64,000 nt of DNA, taken from the NCBI GenBank assembly GCA_022578965.1, contig MU400592.1, positions 124,001 to 188,000 on the forward strand. The letters are read 5' to 3'. Positions 22,920-33,389 of this stretch are shown in pieces (the first letter of the stretch is position 1; each line of letters opens with the position of its first letter). The notes under the pieces were generated by a model, which saw only the letters and a program-made list of their open reading frames with translations, was not told the origin of the DNA and did no database searches. A program made the translations under genes and the position numbers. The stretch is from Xylaria sp. FL1777 (taxonomy: Eukaryota; Ascomycota; Sordariomycetes; Xylariales; Xylariaceae).

Positions 22920-24997
22920 TTAGTGTCTCTTTATAGCGATGGCTGCTCCTGTGTGTGCGACTCCAACTTTACGCCTGATACGAACAGGGACTGGCTCTCC
23001 TGGTGGTTGAGCGCCCAGGCCGAAAAATTGATCATCCATACGGGGAACGCCCTTCAACAATTTCATGTCAAAGTAAGCATCAAAAATAGCTACACCGCTC
23101 ATCATTTCCTGCTTGGCCAAATGTCGGCCGGGACACATAAGTGCACCACCTCCGTACGGTATCCAAGCGCCGTCAAGTCCATCGGTCGAGAACTTCATTG
23201 TGTTATCTTTCGGATTAGGAACTAGAAATCGTTCTGCCCAAAACTTGTTAAGGGGACGCTGGCCACCATCAATGCGATCACGCCAGGCGTATGTATGGTT
23301 TGAAGCAATATTGGTCGAGACACAGACTAAGCCGCCTTGCTTAAATTTATAGGGTCCCATCGAATAGTCACCTTGGGTGGGAGAGCGATTATGGAAAAGG
23401 GATACACGCATGCGGAGAACCTCCGCATAGACTGATTGCAGTAGAGGGGATGATGTGATGGAGTTGATATCAAAGCGATATGGGAGTTTGTCTTCGTTGG
23501 CATTAGGTGGCGTGATAGCGTTGGATAATTCCACCTGTACGCGCGAGAGGAGCGCTGGGTCATTATACACCTCAATCAGATTCCAAAATGCCATTGGTAA
23601 AGCATTTGCGGTTGCACTAGTGTACAGAGTCAGCGGTTTTACTTCAAAGCGACATGGGATGGTTCAAGAGAAGATTTCTTACGCTGTAAGGACAAATAGA
23701 TCCTCACTCGCAAGCGCGTCATCGTTCATATCACCGGTGTCTTGGCCCCATCGCTGCCGTACCTTGAACCAGACACTTCCCCAATATTCGTCCCACGTAG
23801 GGGCTTCTGCCCCGTTTTGTCGGTAATCCGAGTGCTGGCGCGCATAAGCATGCCACCGTTTAATACCATCGAGAATGCGTTGGCGTGCTCCGTACACCTT
23901 CGGTGTTAGGATACGCGGGTAGAACTTAGAGATACTTGGCCATGAAGCCAAATACTCCCAGAAGTCCTCAATGAAACCCGGATTCAAGGCTATTAGATGT
24001 GGGCCACAGAGTGCTGTGATAGTGGCTGCGAAGTAACGCTGTGTCCACCAGGTGAAGAAATCTGGTATATCAACCCACTCTCCGGAGTCGACTGGATCGT
24101 TAGGGTCGATCCTAGCCAGTTCCTCTGAGAGGTGCTTTACTACCTGCGAACTTAAATGTCGTAGGCTATCGCCCTGGAGAAATCGCGACGCTGTTCTATA
24201 GTGATGATGCCACTTTTATTTCGAAACGCGCAGGGTTAGTTATAGTCATTCTATGTTGTAAGTATCTCAACCCGACGTCGTCTGACTCAATGGCCGGCTC
24301 GAAAAGGGGCACGGATACTCTAAGTTGCTAGAAGGACAGTAAAAATTAGAGAATTTCTTACTACGCGAAGATGAGCTGGTATCGTGCTCCCAGGAAAAGG
24401 AATTGCTCCCACACCACTCTTGTCGTTGCGATATATATCTATGTCAAGATACCTGTCAGACATCTTCTCGTACATATATTAACGGTGGGGAGTACGAACG
24501 CATAGCGCTCTTTGGCATTCCAAACATCTGCTCCATTATTATCACAGCAAACGATTTATTCGTGCATGACTTCGTATCTCTGAGAATCGGTCCATACGTC
24601 TCAGGGTGCGTAAGCAGGTAGGCCTTCGCAGGGCCTAACTTGATAGTAACGGGTATATCGCCCGCCCGACGACTAAAAGGTGGTGTCAGTTTAAATATTC
24701 CTCGAGAACCCCTTTTGTTTTGATCTCGAGGCAAACTTACTAGAGCTTATTGACGAAAGACTTTCTTGCGAGTAAAAATGATCCCCAGTCTCCCACGAAA
24801 GGGAGCCAGTATGGATTCAGGGGTGGCTCACGACCATGGCGATTATTTACCATACCTATCCATGATATAATAGTTGTAACAGTGAAGGTCAATATTGGAA
24901 TCAACAGCATCCCAGCGCCTAAGCAGAGTTTCCAATGTTGCTGTGCCGTTTCAAGCCACAGCCGGAAGGCGTTTTCGTCGAACATTTGAAATGCCAT
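22920..24997 (-). CDS. Cytochrome P450 monooxygenase 1
   Basis: Five exons (transcription order): 24997-24741, 24672-24496, 24452-24362, 24212-23683, 23616-22920, 583 aa, phases consistent. Apparent stop codons at the first and third junctions disappear when GTAAGT/GTAAGA introns are removed. The 43-bp second intron is short, and that junction is the least certain. An N-terminal membrane anchor (about residues 24-45) is followed by a Pro-rich hinge. The ExxR motif is E416-V-L-R419, and the heme-binding loop is YGGGALMCPG with Cys512; Tyr replaces the usual first Phe. The CPGRHLAKQE context resembles fungal P450s that are distant relatives of oxysterol 7-alpha-hydroxylases. It is divergent from the terpene cyclase across a 1 kb shared promoter, so it is a strong candidate for an oxidation step on the cyclase product. 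Confidence 0.9.
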
Positions 24998-26003
24998 AGT
25001 GAATTTAAACCTAGTTACATGGGCCTAACAATGTCTAGTGGTCCATGCAATGACAATTCCCCTTTCAAGAGAAAATCTCCTCCCTGGATAGAAGAATTGG
25101 CCTACGACCTTAGCTTATATATTCCAGGGCCGGTCCTGGCGGTGAAACAAAACCTCGACCATCTATACTGTGGTAACTTGACACCGAGACGAGCTACATG
25201 CAGAACGCTTATGTTGCTCGACTTAATCCACACTTCCAGATACGGCATAGAAAGAGCAGTCAAAGTGTTAGGACTTGGCATGCATCTAGTTGCAGACCCC
25301 GGAAGACGCACATGTATGTCGATCGTTGATCGGAGCGGGACTCCGGCAGAGTGGCCAAAATCCCACCAAACCTGGTGGAGCTGGTCTCTTGTTGCCTCGT
25401 GCAACGCGGGAAGTACTCGGACAAAGTTAATAGAAATTAACAGCGTAGGATAATGCCTTAATCAGACTCATCTTATTATTAGTCTTTTTGAGTAAACACT
25501 TATCATGCTTTTAGTTTTCGCCTTGGCCAAAGTTCGTGTTGGATTTGGACCTGAACAAGAGCATAGCTTTCGGCTGTCGAAGAATCGGGTGATTTCCGTA
25601 TATTAGCTACGTCTATAATATGTTACTAAAACAGGCCTATAGTGCCGGTATTATCCTAATATAGCAAGTATAAGACTCAAGTAGATCCGACTGTTTCAGC
25701 TCATTCCTAGTCTACTGCTACTATCGAGATGAGCTATTCTGATCAACACAGGACTTGGTACGGAAGATAGGATGTGTTAGTTCGATTAGAACTGTGGTAT
25801 TTGGAAGTAAACTTACTGCCGGATTCTGGTAATTAAGATATAAATAATAAACAAAAGTTTGATCTTATTGTGTCTTACAAGTCGACATCAGTTCTATAAT
25901 AGTATTGACTTCCAACACCTCAGTTCAACACTTTGTTTCCAACTCATCCTTCAAGCTACGAGCATCTTATTATATCGAGATATATCCTTTGACTTTAAAA
26001 GCA
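24998..26003. promoter_or_regulatory. Divergent promoter of P450-1 (-) and terpene cyclase (+)
   Basis: 1.0 kb between the two start codons with no credible gene. It contains the palindromic site described separately at 25570-25580. A shared promoter is consistent with co-expression of the cyclase and its first oxidase. That is inference. Confidence 0.6.
25570..25580. promoter_or_regulatory. Candidate Zn2Cys6 binding site TCG-N5-CGA
   Basis: The 11-mer TCGGCTGTCGA has the inverted TCG half-sites with a 5-bp spacer used by AflR-type regulators. It does not fit the stricter AflR consensus at the fifth base. It lies 424 bp upstream of the cyclase ATG and 573 bp upstream of the P450-1 ATG. The AflR-like gene at 19.1 kb is the obvious candidate partner. 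I did not find the same motif in the P450-2/P450-3 promoter. Confidence 0.35.
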
Positions 26004-27149
26004 ATGATTTCCAAGATTGAAACGGAACCCCCCAGCTATCTCCAGGCGGCACAGAACCATCCTCGTGCAAAGGAAATCATAGAGGAAGTCGATGGCTATT
26101 TTCTTAAGCACTGGCCATTTCCGGGGAAGGAAGCTAGGCAGAAGTTTGTTGCTGCCGGATTCTCTCGAGTGACGTGTCTCTATTTTCCTAAGGCACTTGA
26201 CGACCGGATCCACTTCGCATGCCGCCTGTTGACGATCCTCTTTTTGGTTGATGGTGAGTTACCTGCAACAGGGCAAGAGCCAACGCTAATCAAGCATTAG
26301 ACATTCTGGAGCATATGTCTTTGGAGAAAGGCCAGGCATATAATAACAGGCTTATGGATATCGCTCGTGGAGATGTTCTACCTGACCGCACGATCGCAGC
26401 GGAGTACATTTTTTACGACTTGTGGGAGAGCATGCGAGCGCATGACTTGCAGATGGCCAATGAAGTCCTCGAGCCCGTCTTCGTTTTTATGCGAGCACAA
26501 ACAGACCCTACTCGACTGAAGCCCATGAACCTGGATGAATATCTTCAATACAGGGAAAAGGACGTCGGAAAAGCGTAAGTCGTAGCAAATTGAACGCTGA
26601 AAAATCGAGAGCCCCTTTATTCACCCAGCTAACACTTGACTGCTATTCAGCCTTCTTGGAGCGCTCATGCGTTTTGCTATGGCTCTCGAGGTTTCTCCAG
26701 CAGAGCTTGCCGTCGCACGACCAGCAGATATGACATGTTCCAAGCATTTGTCAGTGATTAATGACATTTGGAGCTACGAGAAGGAGTACATTGCATCACA
26801 GACCCTTCACGATGAAGGTGGAGTGCTTTGCACATGCGTCAGTAGTAAGTCACAACTAAAAAATAAGTCGTGTCTCTTGCACAAGGTTTCCAAAAACCTC
26901 GACAAATCAGGTATTAACTCTTGTATGTTAGTCATGTCTAAAGACACTGATCTCCGAATCCCCGCGGCTAAACGGATCCTGTACTCTATCTGTCGTGAAT
27001 GGGAACTTGTGTTCAAGCGGGAGGTTGCGGAGATACTGAACCTATTCCCTACCCCTTCATTGCGAGCATACCTGGACGGACTTGAGCTACAGATGTGTGG
27101 AAATGAGTTATGGAGCAGGACAACACTGCGATACTTGGCACCGGAATAA
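26004..27149 (+). CDS. Class I sesquiterpene cyclase, aristolochene-synthase-like
   Basis: Four exons: 26004-26253, 26301-26574, 26651-26844, 26932-27149, 311 aa, close to the usual size of single-domain fungal sesquiterpene cyclases. The Asp-rich metal motif D83-D84-I-L-E87 is assembled across intron 1 (phase 1 inside the codon of Asp84). The second metal motif is N212-D213-I-W-S216-Y-E-K-E220 (NSE triad), and an RY pair sits near the end (R306-Y307). Intron 3 (87 bp) has no stop in frame, so an unspliced reading would wrongly add 29 residues (about 26845-26931); removing it restores the CV..MSK..AAKRIL continuity seen in the family. The enzyme ionises farnesyl diphosphate and cyclises it in the cytosol. 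The VINDIWSYEKE context is closest to aristolochene synthases, but the hydrocarbon formed cannot be predicted with certainty. Confidence 0.93.
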
Positions 27150-27502
27150 GTATCGATAGATGTTCACGACTTAGTTTCCCTGTGAGCTACGAGCTTGGGT
27201 TTAGAACGCCTTTTTTGGGTAAAAATTGTATCTTCTCAATAGAATCTATTATAGTTAATTCATTTGTGATCGTCCAAGAATTAGTGCAGTATGCTGCTAC
27301 ACTATGCGGGTCTAAAGGCAGTACTTCCATGGATCCTTAGGAACTACCGGAACTAGCCTGATTAGGATATTTCCGCGTACCGGAAATAATCGTGATTGGT
27401 CCAGCCAGGTACTCAAACAAGTACCGCAAACGTACCAAGGTAGTGAAGATGCTGTTGTCCGCAGGCTTTAAATATCAACAATCGAATTTGAAGTCACGAG
27501 TG
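27150..27502. promoter_or_regulatory. Spacer/promoter between cyclase and acyltransferase
   Basis: About 350 bp. It contains two copies of TACCGGAA (near 27346 and 27379), CGG half-sites of the type bound by Zn2Cys6 proteins. No gene is present. Confidence 0.4.
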
Positions 27503-29002
27503 ATGGATTGGCATCGTTCTCAATTGACATTAGCCAGTTCCAAGCCTCAGATTATGGCCCAATCAACGAAGATGAGTGTAAGTCCTATGGACAATGTAAT
27601 GCCCCGGATTTATGCAAATTTTATTCTCTCTTTGCGCCTCAAACCAGGCTCATTTGCGGCAGTCCACAACATTCTCGAAGAAAGTCTGCGACGTACCTGC
27701 GATGAGCTCCCCGTCCTACGTCGAAAGGTTTTTATAGCCCAACAAGATGGTCATTCGGGAACTACTGGATTATTAGAGGCTAAGGAAAGCCCTGAATGGG
27801 TGCCCAAAGTGGTGTTCAATGACTTATCCGGCGTGTGGCCGGATTACGATGACCTCGTAGATTCTGGCTTCGAGCAGGATGCCTTAGATGGAGAAATTCT
27901 GTTTCCTCAGGGAATATATGAACAGGACCTTCATAATAACGGTGCTTGTGCGTTATTGACACAAGCAAACTTCGTTGAAGGGGGTCTACTTCTTTCATTC
28001 GGCATATTCCATCCCCTAATCGACGGACATAGCGGTACACTCCTCATAAAACTATGGGCGAAGCACGCGAAGGCTCTGCAGCAGAATGTAGGGCCCATTC
28101 TCGACTTCCACCCGGATTCTACCGACTACGGTCTCCTGGAGAAGATATGGAAAGCCGAGAACATCGAACAGCCGCCTGAAGCAGTCCTTGAAACTGCATC
28201 GCCAGAGACATGGAGACTCCTCGGGTTAATTGCGCCATCAGAGCCCAGCGAGGAGCTTGATCTAACGACCCCAGGGCCCAAGATGCGAACTACCATCTTC
28301 TATGTGCCGGCCACAAACTTTAAGGCCTTACGCGCAGAAGCAAATGCCGATATTCATGGTTCACCTAACACGGCGAATGACGCGTTGATGGCAAAACTCT
28401 GGAGGTGCATCATGAAGGCACGGTCGACAGCAGCAGGCCCATCGTGCGTTGACTATTTACCTGACACGACAAGCCTACTGGACCTCACACTTGACGGCCG
28501 CGCTAGATTTTCGCAGAGTCTACCCACAAGTTACATGGGCACACTAGTTTTCATTACTACAACCAGGATGTCAATGGGGAAGCTCACCAGTGACGAAACA
28601 TCACTTGTGGAGATAGCCACAGCCATACGTCTATCAGTTGATGCTGTTACTTCTGAACGAATGCAAGAGGCGTTTGGACTGGCACGTGCACTACCGGACT
28701 ATGGTGACAGCCTGAGATTCCCGTTTGCGACCTTCGCAGGAGCGGAGGCATGCTTCACTAGCTGGGTCGGACTTAGTGCCTTCGACATAAGTTTCGGTGA
28801 CGTGGTATTTGCCAACGGTGGCCGTGCCGACTATTTGCGACCGCCCCGGAGAGAGTTTGATGCATTCTGCCGACGCTGTGTAGTATTGCCTATGCAGACA
28901 TCGGGGGGATTCGAGATATTGATTACACTGAAAGAAGAGGAAATGAGCATTCTAGAGCAAGACGAAGAGTTTGTGATGTATGCTAAAGTGGTTTGCCATT
29001 GA
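27503..29002 (+). CDS. BAHD/trichothecene 3-O-acetyltransferase-type acyltransferase
   Basis: From the ATG at 27503 the frame encodes 499 aa without introns; other in-frame ATGs are at 27449, 27554 and 27572. The catalytic HxxxD is H170-P-L-I-D174, in a hydrophobic context (SFGIFHPLIDGHS). A FDISFGD segment near the C-terminus stands where the family has DFGWG. A conserved-looking SPMDNVMPRIY stretch opens the fold. These enzymes transfer acetyl or longer acyl groups from CoA to a hydroxyl. Oddly, the 26 residues before SPMD look unlike the family, whereas another frame at 27508-27578 gives an amphipathic segment (ASFSIDISQFQASDYGP) more like a real N-terminus but without an ATG. A frameshift or lost start near the 5' end is possible. 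It directly follows the cyclase on the same strand. Confidence 0.85.
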   Translation: MDWHRSQLTLASSKPQIMAQSTKMSVSPMDNVMPRIYANFILSLRLKPGSFAAVHNILEESLRRTCDELPVLRRKVFIAQQDGHSGTTGLLEAKESPEWVPKVVFNDLSGVWPDYDDLVDSGFEQDALDGEILFPQGIYEQDLHNNGACALLTQANFVEGGLLLSFGIFHPLIDGHSGTLLIKLWAKHAKALQQNVGPILDFHPDSTDYGLLEKIWKAENIEQPPEAVLETASPETWRLLGLIAPSEPSEELDLTTPGPKMRTTIFYVPATNFKALRAEANADIHGSPNTANDALMAKLWRCIMKARSTAAGPSCVDYLPDTTSLLDLTLDGRARFSQSLPTSYMGTLVFITTTRMSMGKLTSDETSLVEIATAIRLSVDAVTSERMQEAFGLARALPDYGDSLRFPFATFAGAEACFTSWVGLSAFDISFGDVVFANGGRADYLRPPRREFDAFCRRCVVLPMQTSGGFEILITLKEEEMSILEQDEEFVMYAKVVCH

Positions 29003-29239
29003 AGCTTCAATGGGGTTGGTTAATGTTTCCTATCTATAACGCTACTTTGGAGATTAAGGTTTGTAATATCCGTGTCGATGTTAGGAGTTCCGATTTCTGA
29101 TTCCTCTGTTTAGCCCACTTATAAAGGTATAAACTGCTTAATCTCGACATCAACTCGTCCTAATATATACTTTATACCCTAGTCGTTCCTTTTATTTCCT
29201 TTCCATTCTACCGGCCGTATTACAGTTAATCCAAACCAT

Positions 29240-29713
29240 CTATGCTTGGATATATCTATTTTCATAAAGAGCTGGAAGAGCCTGTTCTTCGGTCCATTCT
29301 GTACATTTCCGGAGCGGACGTCGAGCCTCCCCGGGCTGATAGAAAGTCAAGGGTTCGGCGGACTTGAACGGCTCTGTCTTCATCGTCTTAATATTAAAGG
29401 CTTTCTGCTTCGCTGGTGGCGGGAGTTGGCTGAGCAGCGCATCCCACTGGTCTGGGACGGTGCCGCAAGGCGTGTAGCCGAGAAAATGTGAGGTGTATTG
29501 AGTATTTGAATGTCGGGGATTGTGGTAAGGCTTAGATTCGTATGTCATTCCGGAGGTTATGTCTCCGGTAACCTCGAATTTAATACCGGAGCCGTCAGCT
29601 TCAGTCTCAACGAATATGACATGGTGGTATCGTGGCTGAGGCATGTCGGGGTCTTCGAAAAGAATGGTGAACTTGAGCATATAAACGCCGTAGTATCCAG
29701 GTTTGGATGACAT
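29240..29713 (-). CDS. Small fungal protein of unknown function
   Basis: 157 aa from the ATG at 29711-29713; an in-frame ATG seven codons upstream (29734) is also possible. I prefer MSSKPGYYGVYMLKF as the start because it leads straight into the folded-looking part. The protein is soluble-looking, with no signal peptide or membrane segment. It has an alternating beta-strand-like first half (KFTILFEDP, YHHVIFVETEADGSG, FEVTGDITSG), then Pro/Lys-rich linkers, a FLGYTP segment and a WTEEQALPAL helix near the C-terminus. It feels like one of the small ascomycete hypothetical families of about 150 residues, but I do not recognise a named domain. Its codons and amino acids look like a real gene. 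It sits inside the terpene cluster, opposite in strand to the acyltransferase. Its role is unknown. Confidence 0.7.
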   Translation of the reverse strand: MSSKPGYYGVYMLKFTILFEDPDMPQPRYHHVIFVETEADGSGIKFEVTGDITSGMTYESKPYHNPRHSNTQYTSHFLGYTPCGTVPDQWDALLSQLPPPAKQKAFNIKTMKTEPFKSAEPLTFYQPGEARRPLRKCTEWTEEQALPALYENRYIQA

Positions 29714-29734
29714 GGTTGCTTCAGATATATACAC

Positions 29735-30575
29735 ACTGATAAGTGAAGGTCAAAATAAGAGTTTTTTTAAGGCTTGCCGATGAGACGAATCATTCTTCAG
29801 GGCAACTGCTTCTCTTTATGCACCGATAGATGGAGGCCTCATCATGTCCTCGCTACTCCTATATAGCAAAAATCTCGGCCGCTTCAAATAAATCCTATAT
29901 GCAGTGATGAAACAACCCAGGGCCTCCCCTACCAAGCGGCTAATGAGGCCTTCATGAACCAATAGAGCATCGAGACTTGACACTTGTTGGTTCCTGCACG
30001 GCGACGGCCGCAGAGCAGTACTTGAGAGAGAATCATAATCACCAACAACTTTCAGTGTTATAGAGATGATAGGTCGGTCTATTTACGGGCAGGCCAACAT
30101 GTGATGGCCATGTTACTGTTGGTTCTCAAAAAAAAACACCAATAGTAGCGGAGTTGTATTACCGCGTGCGGTTAGAATTCCAGCTTCTTGCTTTCTGTTA
30201 TCAGCGGACGGAGGAGGTTAGAGGAGCCCATAACACCGGATCGAAATTACCTAAGTAGATAGGGGTTGTTGGTCCTACCGCGCAGTTTCTGTGTTGGCAA
30301 CAAAAGCCGGCCATGGCCACTTTGGAGGGATAGCCCTCCATACCCACCGCCTCTGATCCGTCACCCTACCCCACCTCACCCTTTTCTGCGATCACAGAAC
30401 AGCTACCTCTTTGTTCATCAATTCGCCGACCAGCGTCGCCATTTCTATCGACCATCCTCTTACCATGGCGGCTTAGCTCGGATAAATACTAACCTGCAGA
30501 ATTGTTCTCTTGCCCTACTAACTTCGGAAACTACCAACCTGTTGTCCTTTTTACGTAAACATTTCTGCCTTCATC
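29735..30575. other. Divergent upstream region of the small protein and the kinase-like gene
   Basis: About 0.84 kb with an A8-9 run near 30130. Pyrimidine-rich sequence from about 30330 to 30570 is typical of a fungal leader before the ATG at 30576. No other gene is visible. Confidence 0.5.
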
Positions 30576-31454
30576 ATGCCATCTTATTTCTGCGACGCCG
30601 AAGAGCTACCTTGTCCTCTGCCAACATCTGCTGAGATCAAAGCTTCCACAGAATCACTCCCTTGTGTTGCTGACCCGCTGCGTAAGCGGGTTGTTCGGGT
30701 TAAGGACAGGTTTGTGGTTAAATATGGTATCTGGCCGTGGGTAACCGAGAATGAAGGACATGCCCTTCTCGTCCTTAGCCAGTACTCTGGTATACCGACC
30801 CCGCGACTCTATGCAATGTATTCCGAGGGAGATATAATCTTCATAGTAATGGAATTCAAGGAAGGGAACCGACTTAGTGAGCTCTGGAAAGATATGCCGG
30901 AAGACGATAAGCAGGCTATTGTGTGTCAGTTAAAACATATCTTTACCGAGGTACGGAACATACCTTCGCCTGGGATATTCGGCAGCGCCAACGGAAGCCA
31001 GCTAGAGCACCGGTTCTTTCTCTCGTCTCAGAAAGACCCTGCTGTCACTGGTCCATTCCGGGAAGAGAAGGAGTTTGCCATGGCTATGGCTCTTCGAGCA
31101 AAGAAGATCTGGGAGGGGACTCGATATCGGGGCTGGCATTCGGAATTTCTGGCTCGACATCTCCCGACGGTCTTGTCCGGCCATACGAGCGTATTTACCC
31201 ACGCAGATCTCCAGCGCAAGAACATTCTTATCTCGAAGCATATCTCTGAAGATGGGAAGACGAGCTCCCTGCATGTTAGCGCCATTTTGGACTGGGAAGA
31301 CTCAGGATGGTACCCGAACTATTGGGAGTATGCAGGCAATTTTATCGATTTTGCCTGGAATGATGACTGGCCAGAGAAGTTCGAGTCTATTGTCGAACCT
31401 TGCCCTGTGGAAGCGGGTTTATTAATGATAGTGAAGCGAGATATAGAACACTAA
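30576..31454 (+). CDS. APH/choline-kinase-family phosphotransferase-like protein
   Basis: Single exon, 292 aa. The kinase-like fold is shown by an N-lobe Lys in FVVKYG, the hinge-like segment IIFIVMEFKEGNRLSELW, the catalytic loop H209-A-D211-L-Q-R-K-N216 and the metal-binding ILD239WE, followed by SGWYPNYWEYA. All catalytic residues of the aminoglycoside-phosphotransferase superfamily are present, so it is probably active. This family is greatly expanded in fungi. Most members have no known substrate, and the similarity does not imply antibiotic resistance. It lies between the small unknown gene and the flavoprotein oxidases and may be a passenger or a modifying enzyme of the cluster. Confidence 0.9.
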   Translation: MPSYFCDAEELPCPLPTSAEIKASTESLPCVADPLRKRVVRVKDRFVVKYGIWPWVTENEGHALLVLSQYSGIPTPRLYAMYSEGDIIFIVMEFKEGNRLSELWKDMPEDDKQAIVCQLKHIFTEVRNIPSPGIFGSANGSQLEHRFFLSSQKDPAVTGPFREEKEFAMAMALRAKKIWEGTRYRGWHSEFLARHLPTVLSGHTSVFTHADLQRKNILISKHISEDGKTSSLHVSAILDWEDSGWYPNYWEYAGNFIDFAWNDDWPEKFESIVEPCPVEAGLLMIVKRDIEH

Positions 31455-33389
31455 CGCGAATGCTGGGCGTTCTGTAATACCCAAGTTTTAACTCGGACGT
31501 ATCGTAAATGTCGGGGGTAGATACCAGGGTATTTGGTATTTCCCGCTCTCTTCTATCCGCTTTTGCTTCCACAGCTGATCATCTTTCGGAAGGCTTAAGC
31601 TTAACATCGACACCGACACTAAGAGTGAAATTCCCGTGTCGATGTCGAGTAATATGACTAAGAAAGCAAGCCCAATAAGTTCGGAAAAATTATACGTCTT
31701 GTAGGAATACGTAGCTAATTAAACCCCAATTGACTTTGCATGCGTCCAAGCCGGTTTATCGTACTATCTAGGTTCACTAGGGTCAGTTTTAATGGCAATG
31801 AGACCTTGACCAGAATGCGTGCACTGAACGCCTGCGCCGCTAGCTTTTACATGTACAGTCCAGGGCATTTTTAGCAACTATGTCACTACAACAACAAAAA
31901 CTAATAGTATCTCTTACTAGAACAGCCCTCGACCTTTCGCGCTAATTAATAACATATAAGTACAAAGCTATAATCGCGGCCTTGGTAGTTTTTTTTTTTT
32001 TTTTTGCCCTCCTTTTCTAAGTTCCCGACCTGCCGTAGCTATCCACTGAACTCGTGGTGGTCAACCTGCTGTAGTGGTGATATGTCGAGATTGTTTTTGG
32101 TTACTCGCTCTGGGTAAGGAAATTATATGATTCTAGGCAGATTGCCGCGATATAGTACACTGCTTTCAATCTAATTATATTCACTCAACACGGCTTGCAG
32201 TAAGGAAGTGGTTTGAACGCATATATTGGGGGGAGCGTGAGCTTCTATCGAGGCCCGGCTAGGCGAGCATTGCGGCGTAGCCGGCGACCCGCGGCCAGGT
32301 AGCTAGCCAGATACGCAATAAGCTTGCTCCTTAGGATATCGCTTACCTTTGACTTCAGTTTGAATGAATACGTAGGAGCTCGTAATTAGATTACATAGAT
32401 TTAAAGGTCTAGGTCTGTAGGCCGGCTACGAACTCGCGGGCAAGACTATTGAGCTAGTCTGCTCAGTTCTGATTCTAGCTCCGGCCAGTCGCATCAACGA
32501 CTGAAATGATTTCGCGATGTTAGCGCGCGTTATGTTCTCGACCCTTACCTCCCCGGGCGGTCCGTCGTGACGAAACACGTCCGTGAATGTCTTCATTCTA
32601 CGCGGCCTCCAACCTCAGCACGTCCTAAGATTCATTCGTTTCGCTATTATGTCTAGTACTATTTTAAGTAGAGATTAATGAGTCCTTACTAATAGACACG
32701 ATAGTTATCGCAAGATCACCTCCGGACTGATGGATGATGTGAACGGGCTTCTGTAGCTCGTGTGAATCTTGGGGCTCGCTTGATAGGGCTCGTTGATCGT
32801 GTAGGCTGGCTGGAAGTGTGACTCGTCTGGCTCAGCTAGGTCAGCTCGCACTGCTATCGTGAAGCATTCGGTGTTGTTCGTCGTCACGACTGTTGCTATA
32901 TCTTTGAGGACTTCTTCAAGGAGCATCGGTATCCGTATCGATTCTTACAGTCCGTTTGCGCTCGCGACTGTTGGCTAGAGACGCGCTCGATTGAGATTGA
33001 CTAATATCATGCACCCCGCTTGAAATATTTAGGATACCTCTAGAAACTGTAGATGTATCGAAAACGTAGTCGTGTACGGGTTCTATCGTCCTAGGACTAT
33101 CGACGTCTATGCGCGTTGTTTCTCAGCTGATCAACTCTTCTATGGCTGACTGTATGGTGGAGCGTCAGGGGCTGAGCCGACGCTGAATAATGACCCCAAC
33201 CCCCAGCCTCCAGCTATCTACGGCAATCTCACCTACCTGGGTATGTATTCTGATAACATGTATTTTGAGTAACGAAGACCTTTAAGTTATTCTACATCAT
33301 TTCATCTCATTTTAATGCTAGTTTTCCACAAGATGATGCTTTCAACGAGGGAAAAAGTCTCCGTCAAACCAGCACCTCGAATCCCTACT
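31455..33389. other. Gene-free 1.9 kb region with a T17 tract and a G+C-richer segment
   Basis: No credible gene. A T17 run lies at 31989-32005, and the following about 32220-33130 is richer in G+C than its surroundings, with short open stretches on the minus strand (for example 32705-32926). A poly-T at the left of such a segment would fit the 3' poly-A of a minus-strand non-LTR retrotransposon remnant, but I recognise no reverse transcriptase or endonuclease motif. A 9-bp inverted repeat (CATCGACAC at 31605-31613, GTGTCGATG at 31636-31644) could form a hairpin downstream of the kinase-like gene. Confidence 0.4.

Noticed and set aside
24935..25453. 172-codon plus-strand frame between P450-1 and the cyclase
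   Set aside because: Its beginning overlaps P450-1 exon 1 in antisense and the rest has no domain; the opposite strand is also open, so it is a chance frame in the promoter.
29071..31644. Shared inverted 12-mer (GTGTCGATGTTA at 29072 and its complement near 31602) suggesting a small transposon pair
   Set aside because: Similarity does not extend beyond about 12 bases and no target duplication is seen.
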